Origin: Streptomyces sp. RKAG293
GTDB taxonomy: Bacteria; Actinomycetota; Actinomycetes; Streptomycetales; Streptomycetaceae
Assembly: GCF_023701745.1 (NCBI RefSeq)
Contig: NZ_JAJOZB010000001.1
Coordinates: 4,160,501-4,224,500, forward strand
Direction: 5' to 3'
DNA: 64,000 bases
Shown piece after piece: positions 37,455 to 45,105 of this stretch. Within the stretch, counting starts at the first letter, position 1; each line of letters begins with the position of its first letter. Position numbers and translations under genes: made by a program. The notes under the pieces are model-generated. The model was not told where the DNA came from and ran no database searches. It saw only the letters and a list, made by a program, of their open reading frames with translations.

Positions 37455-38360
37455 CTACGAGTGACCCAGCTCCTCCGCCGGCGTCGACTCCTCCACCGAC
37501 CCCTGCCGATCCGGATGCAGCACCAGCGGATCCACCTCGTTGATCTCATCAAGAGTCATCGGCGCCGGCACCGGCGGCTTCGGCATCACCGCCGCCTCCG
37601 AGTGGCCCCCGCACCCGTACCCCAGCGACACGACACGCCCGTCCGCCGGCGAGAACTCGTTCGCGCAGATGCCGAACGCCTGCCGCAGCGAGCCCGCGAT
37701 CGGGACGAAGAAGCCGCAGCTGAGGCAGTTGGCCGGGGCCGCCTGGGCCATCGGCGTCTTGGGGCCGAACTCTTCCTCCCAGCGGTCGGCTGCGCCGTGC
37801 AGGCCGTACCGCGAGAGGACACGCCGCCGGCCCATCCCGATTTCCCCGGCGATCGCGCCGATGCTGCCGATCGCGGGAAGCGCGGCCGCAGGGCCGGACA
37901 GCTCGGCGTCCTCGGCCTCGACGACGTCGGCGAGCTCCTCCGAGACGACGGAGTTCGGCAGCGGCGCGTCCTCACCGCTCCAGCCGGGTTCGAGCCGGAG
38001 ATCGTCGGACTCGGTGGGCAGCAGGTCGCCGGGCCCCATGTCACCCGGACGGAGCCGCTCGCTCCACGGCACCCACTCGGGGGCCAGGATCGAGTCGTCG
38101 CCGGGCAGCAGCACGGTCTCGTCGATCGTGATGTTCTTGGCGCGCGAGGCCCGGGTGAGCGTGGTGGCCCAGCGCCACCCGCGGTACGCGGGTTCCTTAC
38201 AGGCGAAATAGTGAGTGACGACGCGGTCGCCCTCGGCGACGACGCCAAGATGCTCGCCGACCGATTGCGGCCCGGCGGCCTCCTCGGTCACAGCCAGCGC
38301 GACATCGACCGCCTCGGCGCACAGGCGGTCTGGGGTACGGCTTCGCATCGCAGCACTCAC
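37455..38360 (-). CDS. DUF3027 family protein
   Basis: 301 aa, soluble and acidic. Matches the actinobacterial DUF3027 family, typically found near a cold-shock gene as here. A cluster with CLSCGFF and later GYGCGGHSE suggests a small metal-binding site. GTG 38360 or ATG 38348 could start it. Function unknown. Confidence 0.8.
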   Translation of the reverse strand: MSAAMRSRTPDRLCAEAVDVALAVTEEAAGPQSVGEHLGVVAEGDRVVTHYFACKEPAYRGWRWATTLTRASRAKNITIDETVLLPGDDSILAPEWVPWSERLRPGDMGPGDLLPTESDDLRLEPGWSGEDAPLPNSVVSEELADVVEAEDAELSGPAAALPAIGSIGAIAGEIGMGRRRVLSRYGLHGAADRWEEEFGPKTPMAQAAPANCLSCGFFVPIAGSLRQAFGICANEFSPADGRVVSLGYGCGGHSEAAVMPKPPVPAPMTLDEINEVDPLVLHPDRQGSVEESTPAEELGHS

Positions 38361-38575
38361 AAGAATCGATTCTCTCCGTTACGCCGTCTCACGTGTGCGC
38401 CGCCGGAGGCGGGCGGGGGCCAAAACGGAGCGGACCTGCGGACCGCGTCGACGCTTCTTTCCCTACCCGAACGACCTCGGGCGCACCTGTTGGCACCCAT
38501 TCTGCGCGATCGCACGCTACCCGTGCGCACCGCGTGCGCAAAGGAGGGGGTGACAGGCAGCTCATTTGGGGCAGG

Positions 38576-40006
38576 ATGGCCTTCGTGGCAAGCGCAGTGA
38601 AGTCCGGCCCGGGGCCCCTTCGCAGGGCGGGACGCGCCCTGGTGAACGCGGCGCAACGGTCCGGTGGGGCCGTGCGCCGCCGCATTCGGCGGTCCACGCA
38701 CGCCCACGGGGCGGGCGAGTCCGGACTCGCGAAACTGATCGAACTGCACGCGGTGAATTCTGCGGGCGACATGTTGATCACGATCGCTCTCGCCAGCACT
38801 GTGTTCTTTTCGGTACCGACCGGCGAGGCGCGCGGCCGGGTGGCGCTCTATCTTCTGGTCACGATGGCGCCATTCGCGTTGCTCGCGCCGGTGATCGGCC
38901 CGCTGCTGGACCGGATGACGCACGGCCGCCGGGCCGCCATGGCGATGGCGATGCTGGCGCGGGCGGTGCTCGCCTGGACGATGGCGTCGGTGGTGACGAC
39001 GGCGGGCCTCGGCCTGTATCCGGCGGCGCTGGGCGTGCTCGTGGCGTCGAAGGCGTACGGCGTGGTGCGCAGCGCCGTCGTGCCGAGACTTCTGCCAGGA
39101 CAGACCACGCTGGTGAAGGCGAATTCGCGGGTCACGCTGGCCGGGCTGCTGGCCACGGCGATCGCGGCGCCGATCGGTGCCGGGCTGCACATGATCGGGC
39201 CGCAGTGGCCGCTGTACGGGGCGTTCGTGGTGTTCGCGGGCGGGGCGCTGCTGTCGATGTCGCTGCCGCACAAGGTGGACTCGGCGAAGGGCGAGGCGAA
39301 GGCGCGGTTCGCCGAGCTGCGGGCCGCCGACGCGGGCGGTGCGGGCGACGGCATCGACACGCCCGGCGCCGGGCTGCCGGGCGACGGGCTGCGCGGGCCG
39401 GGACGCAAGCCCGGGCTGCTGGGCGTCGGATCGTCCGTGCTGCACGCGCTGCAGGCCAATTCCGGGCTGCGCGCGCTGTCCGGTTTCCTGACGATGTTCC
39501 TGGCGTTCCTGCTGCGCGAGCACCCGTTCAGCGGTCTGACCCCGGCGTTCTCGCTCGGCATGGTGGCGGTCGCGGCGGGTGCGGGCAACGCGCTGGGGAC
39601 CGCGCTCGGGGCGTGGCTGAAGTCCCGCGGCCCGGAGGTCATCATCGCGATGGCGCTGATCGGCGCGCTCGCGGCGACGACGGTCGCGGCGCTGATGTAC
39701 GGCACGGTGACGGTCGCGGCGGTCGCCGCGGTGGCCGGTATCGCCCAGGCGCTGAGCAAGCTGTCGCTGGACGCGCTCATCCAGCGCGACGTCCCGGAAG
39801 AGGTCAGGACGTCGGCGTTCGCCCGTTCGGAGACCGCCCTGCAGCTGTCATGGGTGGTCGGCGGCGGGCTCGGGATACTGCTGCCGCTGATCGGCCCGCT
39901 GGGGATGGCGGTGGCGGCCGGCCTGGTGCTGGTGGGCTTCGTCCTGTCGGTCCGCGGCCTGATGGGCGCGGCCCGGCGCGGAACGGCCCGCCCGCGCGTG
40001 GCGTGA
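38576..40006 (+). CDS. MFS transporter
   Basis: 476 aa with about 12 helices after a basic, Arg-rich N-terminal tail of ~55 residues. Motif A is loosely kept (GPLLDRMTHGRRAAM), the central loop is long and Gly-rich (residues ~245-285). Substrate unknown. ATG 38576 is chosen; upstream in-frame sequence is low-complexity. Confidence 0.82.
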   Translation: MAFVASAVKSGPGPLRRAGRALVNAAQRSGGAVRRRIRRSTHAHGAGESGLAKLIELHAVNSAGDMLITIALASTVFFSVPTGEARGRVALYLLVTMAPFALLAPVIGPLLDRMTHGRRAAMAMAMLARAVLAWTMASVVTTAGLGLYPAALGVLVASKAYGVVRSAVVPRLLPGQTTLVKANSRVTLAGLLATAIAAPIGAGLHMIGPQWPLYGAFVVFAGGALLSMSLPHKVDSAKGEAKARFAELRAADAGGAGDGIDTPGAGLPGDGLRGPGRKPGLLGVGSSVLHALQANSGLRALSGFLTMFLAFLLREHPFSGLTPAFSLGMVAVAAGAGNALGTALGAWLKSRGPEVIIAMALIGALAATTVAALMYGTVTVAAVAAVAGIAQALSKLSLDALIQRDVPEEVRTSAFARSETALQLSWVVGGGLGILLPLIGPLGMAVAAGLVLVGFVLSVRGLMGAARRGTARPRVA

Positions 40007-40123
40007 CGCACCGCCCGCCGGACGTCCCCGCCCCGTGACCTCCCGCCCCGTGACCTCCCGCGGCGTGACGCCACGCCGTACCCCCGCGCGGCGGGAAGCC
40101 GACCGCCCGGTAGCCTCACCTCC

Positions 40124-40615
40124 ATGAGCATTCGCCGCGCTGCCGCCGCCCTCGGTGCCGTGTCCCTCGGGCTGGTCCTCCTCACCGCTTGTGAGAAGCC
40201 GACCCCGCTGGCAACCGTGACCGTGGGCACCAAGACCGTGACCACCGAGGCCACTGCCAAGTGCTACGCCAAGGGCAAGAAACTGCCGAGCGCGATCTTC
40301 ATCGCGTGCCTGAGCGCCGCCCCCAAGCACACGATCAAGGTCAAGCCGGGTGAGAAGATCCGGGTCGGCGTCGACCCGTCGATCGGTGAGAAGGGCTGGC
40401 TGATCGCCTCGGGCGTGAACCAGAAGACGGACGTCCTGAAGGACGAGACGTACTGGACGCTCACCGAGTCCGCCGGGATCTTCACGGTCAGCGACCCGCA
40501 GACCGGCAGCTCGATGCCGCTGAAGAACGCCACGCTGAACATCGTCGGCAGCTCCGACGCCACCGCCGACAACGTCTTCGGCGTCTGGCAGTTCAAGCTG
40601 GAGAAGGCCGCATAG
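40124..40615 (+). CDS. DUF2771 lipoprotein
   Basis: 163 aa. Lipoprotein signal peptide with lipobox LLTAC (Cys about residue 23), then a charged mature domain with beta-type segments. Size and layout fit the DUF2771 family of Streptomyces. The start lies 13 bp before mqnB's stop-to-start neighbourhood, in one transcription unit with mqnB and mqnD. Confidence 0.78.
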   Translation: MSIRRAAAALGAVSLGLVLLTACEKPTPLATVTVGTKTVTTEATAKCYAKGKKLPSAIFIACLSAAPKHTIKVKPGEKIRVGVDPSIGEKGWLIASGVNQKTDVLKDETYWTLTESAGIFTVSDPQTGSSMPLKNATLNIVGSSDATADNVFGVWQFKLEKAA

Positions 40616-40628
40616 CGGGTCCGCGGAG

Positions 40629-41290
40629 ATGCGTCTGCTGGTGGTGACCGCGGTGGCGGCGGAACGGGATGCCGTGACCGCGGGACTGCGCGCGGCCGCG
40701 CACCCCGCGGTGCACTGCGACGTGATCGCCGCCGGGGTCGGCCCGGCCGCCGCGGCGGCCGGCACGGCCACGGCGCTGGCCCGGGCGGAGTCCCCGTACG
40801 ACCTGGTGGTCTCCGCCGGGATCGGCGGCGGCTTCCAGCCCGCCGCCCCCTGGGGGCGGTGGCCGTCGCGGAGACCATCGTGGCGGCGGACCTGGGCGCG
40901 CAGACGCCCGACGGTTTCCTGCCCGTCGCGGAACTGGGCTTCGGAGTGAGCGAGCACCGCCCGCCCGCCGCGCTGAGCGCGGCCGTGGCACGGGCGCTGG
41001 GCGCGGTCCACGGACCGGTCCTGACCGTGTCCACGGTGACCGGAAGCGCCGAGCGGGCCGCCGAGTTGGCGGGCCGCCATCCCGGTGCCGTCGTCGAGGC
41101 CATGGAGGGGTTCGGCGTCGCGGAGGCCGCGGCGGCGCACCGGGTACCCGTGCTGGAGATCCGTACGGTGTCGAACCCGGTGGGCCCGCGGGACCGTGCC
41201 GCCTGGCGGATCGGGGCGGCGCTCGCCGCGCTGACCGGGGCTTTCGGGAAACTCCCGGCGACGCTCGACGGTGAGGACCTGGGGACCTGA
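40629..41290 (+). pseudogene. mqnB: futalosine hydrolase, frameshifted
   Basis: Two overlapping frames (40629-40949 and 40859-41290) together give a complete MqnB of 220 aa if one base is added near 40846-40857. There the run CCCCC-T-GGGGG should read with six C, restoring PAAPLGAVAVAETIVA. MqnB cleaves futalosine to dehypoxanthinyl futalosine (EC 3.2.2.26) in menaquinone synthesis; the N-terminal VVTAVAAERDAV and the C-terminal MEGFGVAEAAAAHR match the nucleosidase fold. As mqnD follows intact, an error in the assembly is the likeliest reason. A genuine mutation or ribosomal frameshift remains possible. Confidence 0.85.
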
Positions 41291-41291
41291 C

Positions 41292-42128
41292 ATGAAGATC
41301 GCGTATTCGCCCTGCCCGAACGACACCTTCGTGTTCCACGCGTGGGCGCACGGACTGGTGCCGGGCGCGCCCGCCCTGGACGTGACGTTCGCGGACATCG
41401 ACATCACCAACACCCTGGCCGAACAGGGCGCGGAGTGCGCGTACGACGTGCTGAAGGTGTCGTACGCCGTGCTGCCGTGGGTGCTGGACGAGTTCGCGCT
41501 GCTGCCGTGCGGCGGCGCCCTGGGCCGCGGCTGCGGCCCGCTGGTGCTGACCCGCGAGCCCATGAGCCTGGCCGGGAAGACCGTCGCGGTGCCCAGCGAG
41601 CGCTCGACGGCGTATCTGCTGTTCCGGCTGTGGGCGGCGGCCGAAGTGCCGGAGGGGATCGGCAAGGTCGTCGTCATGCCGTTCCACGAGATCATGCCCG
41701 CGGTGCGGGACGGCCGGGTCGACGCGGGCCTGGTCATCCACGAGGCGCGCTTCACCTACCAGCAGTACGGGCTGCACAAGCTCGCCGACATGGGCGAGCA
41801 CTGGGAGGACACCACCGGCCTGCCGATCCCGCTCGGCGCGATCATCGCCAAGCGGTCGCTGGGCGCCGAGAAGCTGAACGCGCTGGCGGACGCGATCCGG
41901 ACGTCGGTGCGGATGGCGTGGGACGATCCGGCGCCCTCGCGCGACTACGTGCTGGCGCACTCGCAGGAGATGGATCCGGCGGTCGCCGACCAGCACATCG
42001 GGCTTTATGTGAACGAGTTCACGGCCGACCTCGGTGAGGACGGCTACGCGGCGGTCCGCGGGCTGCTCACCCGCGCGGCTGCCGAGGGACTGGTACCGCC
42101 CCTCGGCCCCGACGCACTGACGTTCTGA
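41292..42128 (+). CDS. mqnD: 1,4-dihydroxy-6-naphthoate synthase
   Basis: 278 aa, periplasmic-binding-protein-like fold used as an enzyme. Converts cyclic dehypoxanthinyl futalosine to 1,4-dihydroxy-6-naphthoate, the step after MqnC in the futalosine menaquinone route (EC 4.1.99.29). Hallmarks: YSPCPNDTFVFHAW at the N-terminus and VIHEARFTYQQYGL further on. Starts one base after the mqnB stop, so the pair is translationally coupled. Confidence 0.95.
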   Translation: MKIAYSPCPNDTFVFHAWAHGLVPGAPALDVTFADIDITNTLAEQGAECAYDVLKVSYAVLPWVLDEFALLPCGGALGRGCGPLVLTREPMSLAGKTVAVPSERSTAYLLFRLWAAAEVPEGIGKVVVMPFHEIMPAVRDGRVDAGLVIHEARFTYQQYGLHKLADMGEHWEDTTGLPIPLGAIIAKRSLGAEKLNALADAIRTSVRMAWDDPAPSRDYVLAHSQEMDPAVADQHIGLYVNEFTADLGEDGYAAVRGLLTRAAAEGLVPPLGPDALTF

Positions 42129-42157
42129 AGCTGCGGAACCCCCGCTGCCACCGATCC

Positions 42158-42541
42158 CTAGACGTCCAACTGGTCCGCCACCGCGCGCAGCACGCCCGCG
42201 ATCTTGTGGCCGTGGGTCTTCTCCGGATAGCGGCCGCGCTGCAGCGAGCGCGCCACCTCCTCCAGGAGCGTGGTGAGGTCCTGGACGATGGGCAGCAGTT
42301 CGTCCGGCTTGCGGCGCTGGGCGGCCGCGACGGACGGTGCGGGTTCGAGGAGGGTGACGGAGAGCGCCTGTTCGCCGCGCTGGCCGTTGACGACTCCGAA
42401 CTCCACACGCTGGCCGGGCTTGAGCGCGGCCACCCCGTCGGGCAGCACCGACGAGTGCACGAAGACGTCGCCGCCGTCATCGCGGGAGAGGAAGCCGAAG
42501 CCCTTCTCGCTGTTGAACCACTTGACCTTGCCGGTAGGCAC
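42158..42541 (-). CDS. cold-shock domain protein
   Basis: 127 aa. Cold-shock domain with RNP1 (KGFGFLSRD) and RNP2 (VFVHSSVL), followed by a ~60 aa helical C-terminal extension. GTG 42541 follows GAGG by 6-7 bases and gives the family's VPTGKVKWFN start; ATG 42559 would add six residues. Single-stranded nucleic acid-binding RNA chaperone. Neighbour of the DUF3027/mqn region as is usual in Streptomyces. Confidence 0.93.
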   Translation of the reverse strand: MPTGKVKWFNSEKGFGFLSRDDGGDVFVHSSVLPDGVAALKPGQRVEFGVVNGQRGEQALSVTLLEPAPSVAAAQRRKPDELLPIVQDLTTLLEEVARSLQRGRYPEKTHGHKIAGVLRAVADQLDV

Positions 42542-42708
42542 GTCCGACCTCGTCCTCATCGCTCGTAAAGCCCCCGAAAGGGCCCTGGATAGCAGTGCGG
42601 CAGGCCCGTCCTGACCGGACCTGCTCGTGCTACCAGCCTATTGGCCCGATGGCCCGTGACAAGACGCCGTGGTCCCCCATCTCTCTGGACCCGATCTACC
42701 CTGGTCGG

Positions 42709-43005
42709 GTGACCAACACACCTCACTCCCGGGGGACGACCCCCGCAACGTCCGAAACCCGCGGGGCGGGCGACGTCCTGGTGCGCGTCGGCGCGATCGT
42801 CTTCTTCGTGGGCGCCGTGAGCACGCTGGCCACCATGGTTCCGCTGTTCCTCGGCTCCGACCCGCTGCCGACGTCCGCGTACTTCGTGTCGATGCTGATG
42901 GGCGCCGGTCTGGCGCTGGCGCTCGGCGGGCTGCTGCGCTCCGCTCTCGCGCAGAAGCGCCGGGTTCAGGAAGCCCGCGAGGGTCAGGCGGCCGCGGGCG
43001 CGTAG
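42709..43005 (+). CDS. small two-helix membrane protein
   Basis: 98 aa from GTG 42709. Two hydrophobic segments (VGAIVFFVGAVSTLATMVPLF and YFVSMLMGAGLALALGGLL) and a basic C-terminal tail (QKRRVQEAR). No known family recognised. The 3' end overlaps the convergent HAD gene by 22 bp. Confidence 0.7.
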   Translation: MTNTPHSRGTTPATSETRGAGDVLVRVGAIVFFVGAVSTLATMVPLFLGSDPLPTSAYFVSMLMGAGLALALGGLLRSALAQKRRVQEAREGQAAAGA

Positions 43006-43625
43006 CCGGCGAACCAGGCGGGGAATTCGGTCAGGCTGTCCAGCACCACATCCGCGCCGGCGGCCCGCAGCTCCGCCGCGTCGCACGGCCCGGTGGCCAC
43101 GGCGACGGAGAGCGCGCCCGCGACACGGGCGCCGCGCACATCGCCCGTGTGGTCGCCCACGTAGATCGAGGCGCCGTATTCGAGCAGCGCCTCCGCCTTG
43201 GCCTCGGCCCACAGCCAGCCCCGCACCTCGGCCTCGATGCCCAGGTGGTCCAGGTGCAGCCTGGCGTTGGGCTCGTACTTGGCCGTGACGACGACCGCGC
43301 GGCCGCCGGCCGCGCGCACGGCGTCGACGGAGGCACGGGCTCCGGGCAGCGCGGGCGTCGGCGCGATGGCGTAGTCCGGGTACAACGCGCGGAAGCGGTC
43401 GGCGGTCTCCGCGATGGCGTCGGCCGGGAACCAGTGGGCGAGCTCCTGGTCGAGCGGCGGCCCGAGCCGGGTGACGACCAGCTCCGAGTCGATGAAGACT
43501 CCGGTCTCCGCGGACAGCCGGTCGAACGCGGCCTTGATGCCGGGCCGGGAGTCGATGAGGGTCATGTCGAGATCGAAGCCGACCGTGATCGTGGGAGCAC
43601 CGGGAACATGCGAAACGGAAGTCAT
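42984..43625 (-). CDS. HAD-family hydrolase (phosphoglycolate phosphatase-like)
   Basis: 213 aa. Motif I GFDLDMTLIDS, a motif II Thr in VVVVTAKYEP, conserved Lys and the acidic motif IV YVGDHTGDVRGA are intact. Small-molecule phosphatase with unknown substrate. ATG 43625 is chosen from four options because it gives the shortest lead-in to motif I. Confidence 0.88.
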   Translation of the reverse strand: MTSVSHVPGAPTITVGFDLDMTLIDSRPGIKAAFDRLSAETGVFIDSELVVTRLGPPLDQELAHWFPADAIAETADRFRALYPDYAIAPTPALPGARASVDAVRAAGGRAVVVTAKYEPNARLHLDHLGIEAEVRGWLWAEAKAEALLEYGASIYVGDHTGDVRGARVAGALSVAVATGPCDAAELRAAGADVVLDSLTEFPAWFAGYAPAAA

Positions 43626-43843
43626 ACCGCCATTCTCACCCCGCGCCCCCCGCACGCTGAGCGAACCCCCCGCCTATCGATGTACCGCACAACGACCTGC
43701 CCGGAGAAACGGCGCGTGGCGCGAGCGGCCCGCGCGAGCCGTCGTACCCGCGCCCCCGCCGGAGGCGATCGTCTCCCGCCGACGGGAGGCGTCGCGGTAC
43801 CTTCGACCGAGCGGTGGAGCAAGCGGTCGGGGCGGTGGGGCGG

Positions 43844-44716
43844 ATGGGTGTCGAGAGCGACCAGCTCGTGTTCGACTACTTGAGCCGGGTCGGTGACCTG
43901 GCACAGACGACGCTGCCCGCTGCCCAACGGATGCGGCTCGTGGCGCAGTTGCGCCGTGACATCGACCGGGAACGGGTCAGCACCTCGGGTCCCGGCGCCG
44001 CGGACACTCCGGCGGCGGTGCGGCGGATCCTGGGGCGGCTGGGTTCGCCGGACGAGGTGGTGGAGGCCGCGGCCGGCCGGCCGCAGGGACCGTCGGAGCG
44101 GCCGGCGTCCTTCCGGAAGGTCCCCCAGCAGCGGGACGACGCGCCGGGCGAGCCCGACTGGTGGAGCGTCGGCGCACCGGCCGGGCGGCCGGGGGACGAG
44201 CTGACGGGACTGCCCGGCATGACGGGCGGGGCGCACTTCGACTTCGACCTCGACGAGGAGGACGAAGAGGAGGAGGAAGCCGAGGCGCTCGAAGAGGAAG
44301 TGCTGGAGGAGGAGACAGAGGAGGCCGCGCCACGCCGGCGGTTGCTGCGGCGCCGCCGGATCCGGGAGGTACGGGAACCGCTGGGCCGAGCCAACCCGAT
44401 GCTGCTGCTCGCCGGCGCCCTGCTGGTGGCGGGCGCGGTGCTCGGCTCGTGGATCCCGCTGGGTCTGGGCTGGCTCGTCGCGTACTTCTCGCGCCGCCTG
44501 TCGCGCAACCAGGCGAAGTTCGCGGTGTTCGGCATCCCCGGCATGGCAGCGGCCGGCCTGCTCGTCTGGCTGTGGGGCCGGACCGCGGGCAAGTGGGGCG
44601 AGCCCGTGCCCCAGGGCACGATGGGCCAGGCGCTGCAGAACGGGCTTCCGGTGGTGGTGAGGGTGGCGGCCGTCGGTTCGGCGCTCTACGTTTTCTGGCG
44701 GAGCCGCCGCATCTGA
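43844..44716 (+). CDS. HAAS-domain integral membrane protein
   Basis: 290 aa. N-terminal ~85 residues (LVFDYLSRVGDLA... PAAVRRILGRLGSPDEVV) resemble the HAAS/DUF1700 helical module. A very acidic stretch (runs of Glu, about residues 130-155) and a basic patch (RRRLLRRRRIREV) precede three or four transmembrane helices. Possible signalling or membrane-stress role. GTG 43814 would add ten residues. Confidence 0.72.
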   Translation: MGVESDQLVFDYLSRVGDLAQTTLPAAQRMRLVAQLRRDIDRERVSTSGPGAADTPAAVRRILGRLGSPDEVVEAAAGRPQGPSERPASFRKVPQQRDDAPGEPDWWSVGAPAGRPGDELTGLPGMTGGAHFDFDLDEEDEEEEEAEALEEEVLEEETEEAAPRRRLLRRRRIREVREPLGRANPMLLLAGALLVAGAVLGSWIPLGLGWLVAYFSRRLSRNQAKFAVFGIPGMAAAGLLVWLWGRTAGKWGEPVPQGTMGQALQNGLPVVVRVAAVGSALYVFWRSRRI

Positions 44717-44737
44717 CCTGCGGCCGGCTCCCTCCAC

Positions 44738-44811
44738 GACCCCGCCTGCGGCGAGCGACAGACGTCGGCCCCCGCACCCCCGTCCCGCCTGCGGCGGGCC
44801 TTTCCCCACCC
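44738..44811. repeat. repeat A, locus 2
   Basis: Two cores GCCTGCGGCGAGC and GCCTGCGGCGGGCC, the second followed by TTTCCCCACC, matching the cores at 36866 and 56723. The 44717-45060 gap has no supported gene. Confidence 0.65.
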
Positions 44812-44841
44812 TCCCCCAACCTTCGGCCGGGGGTGCCCCCA
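44812..44841. repeat. 30 bp repeat C, free copy
   Basis: Inverted identical copy of 37359-37388, directly adjacent to repeat A of this locus. Confidence 0.8.
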
Positions 44842-44922
44842 CCACCGCCGTCACGAATGCACGTCACGGACAACGGGGCCGCACCAACAGGTGGGCGGTG
44901 ACGTGAGGGGGACGGGGCCGCA

Positions 44923-45000
44923 GGGGTGGGGTTTCGAAATGCTGCCGAGCTATTTGTGGGCGGCCACGCCCGTAAATAGTCGATTTCGAAGCCCCACCCC
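44923..45000. repeat. palindromic element B, copy 2
   Basis: Arms 44923-44940 and 44983-45000; apex GGGCG-GCCA-CGCCC. Lies 61 bp before the 45061 start and 206 bp after the preceding gene. Confidence 0.85.
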
Positions 45001-45060
45001 GGAGGACCCGGCCCCCGGCACCACAACCACCCACCCGAGGGGACCGGTAATGTGGGACGG

Positions 45061-45105
45061 ATGACCACCGAGCAGCAGCCCGGCAAGCCCGGCAGCCGAC
45101 CGTGA
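45061..45105 (+). CDS. 14-codon ORF overlapping the helicase-partner start
   Basis: MTTEQQPGKPGSRP, its TGA overlapping GTG 45102 as GTGA. TAATGT (45048-45053) seven bases before the ATG would make the message leaderless. Either a coupled leader ORF or the displaced true N-terminus of the next gene (a one-base deletion would explain it). Confidence 0.35.
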   Translation: MTTEQQPGKPGSRP

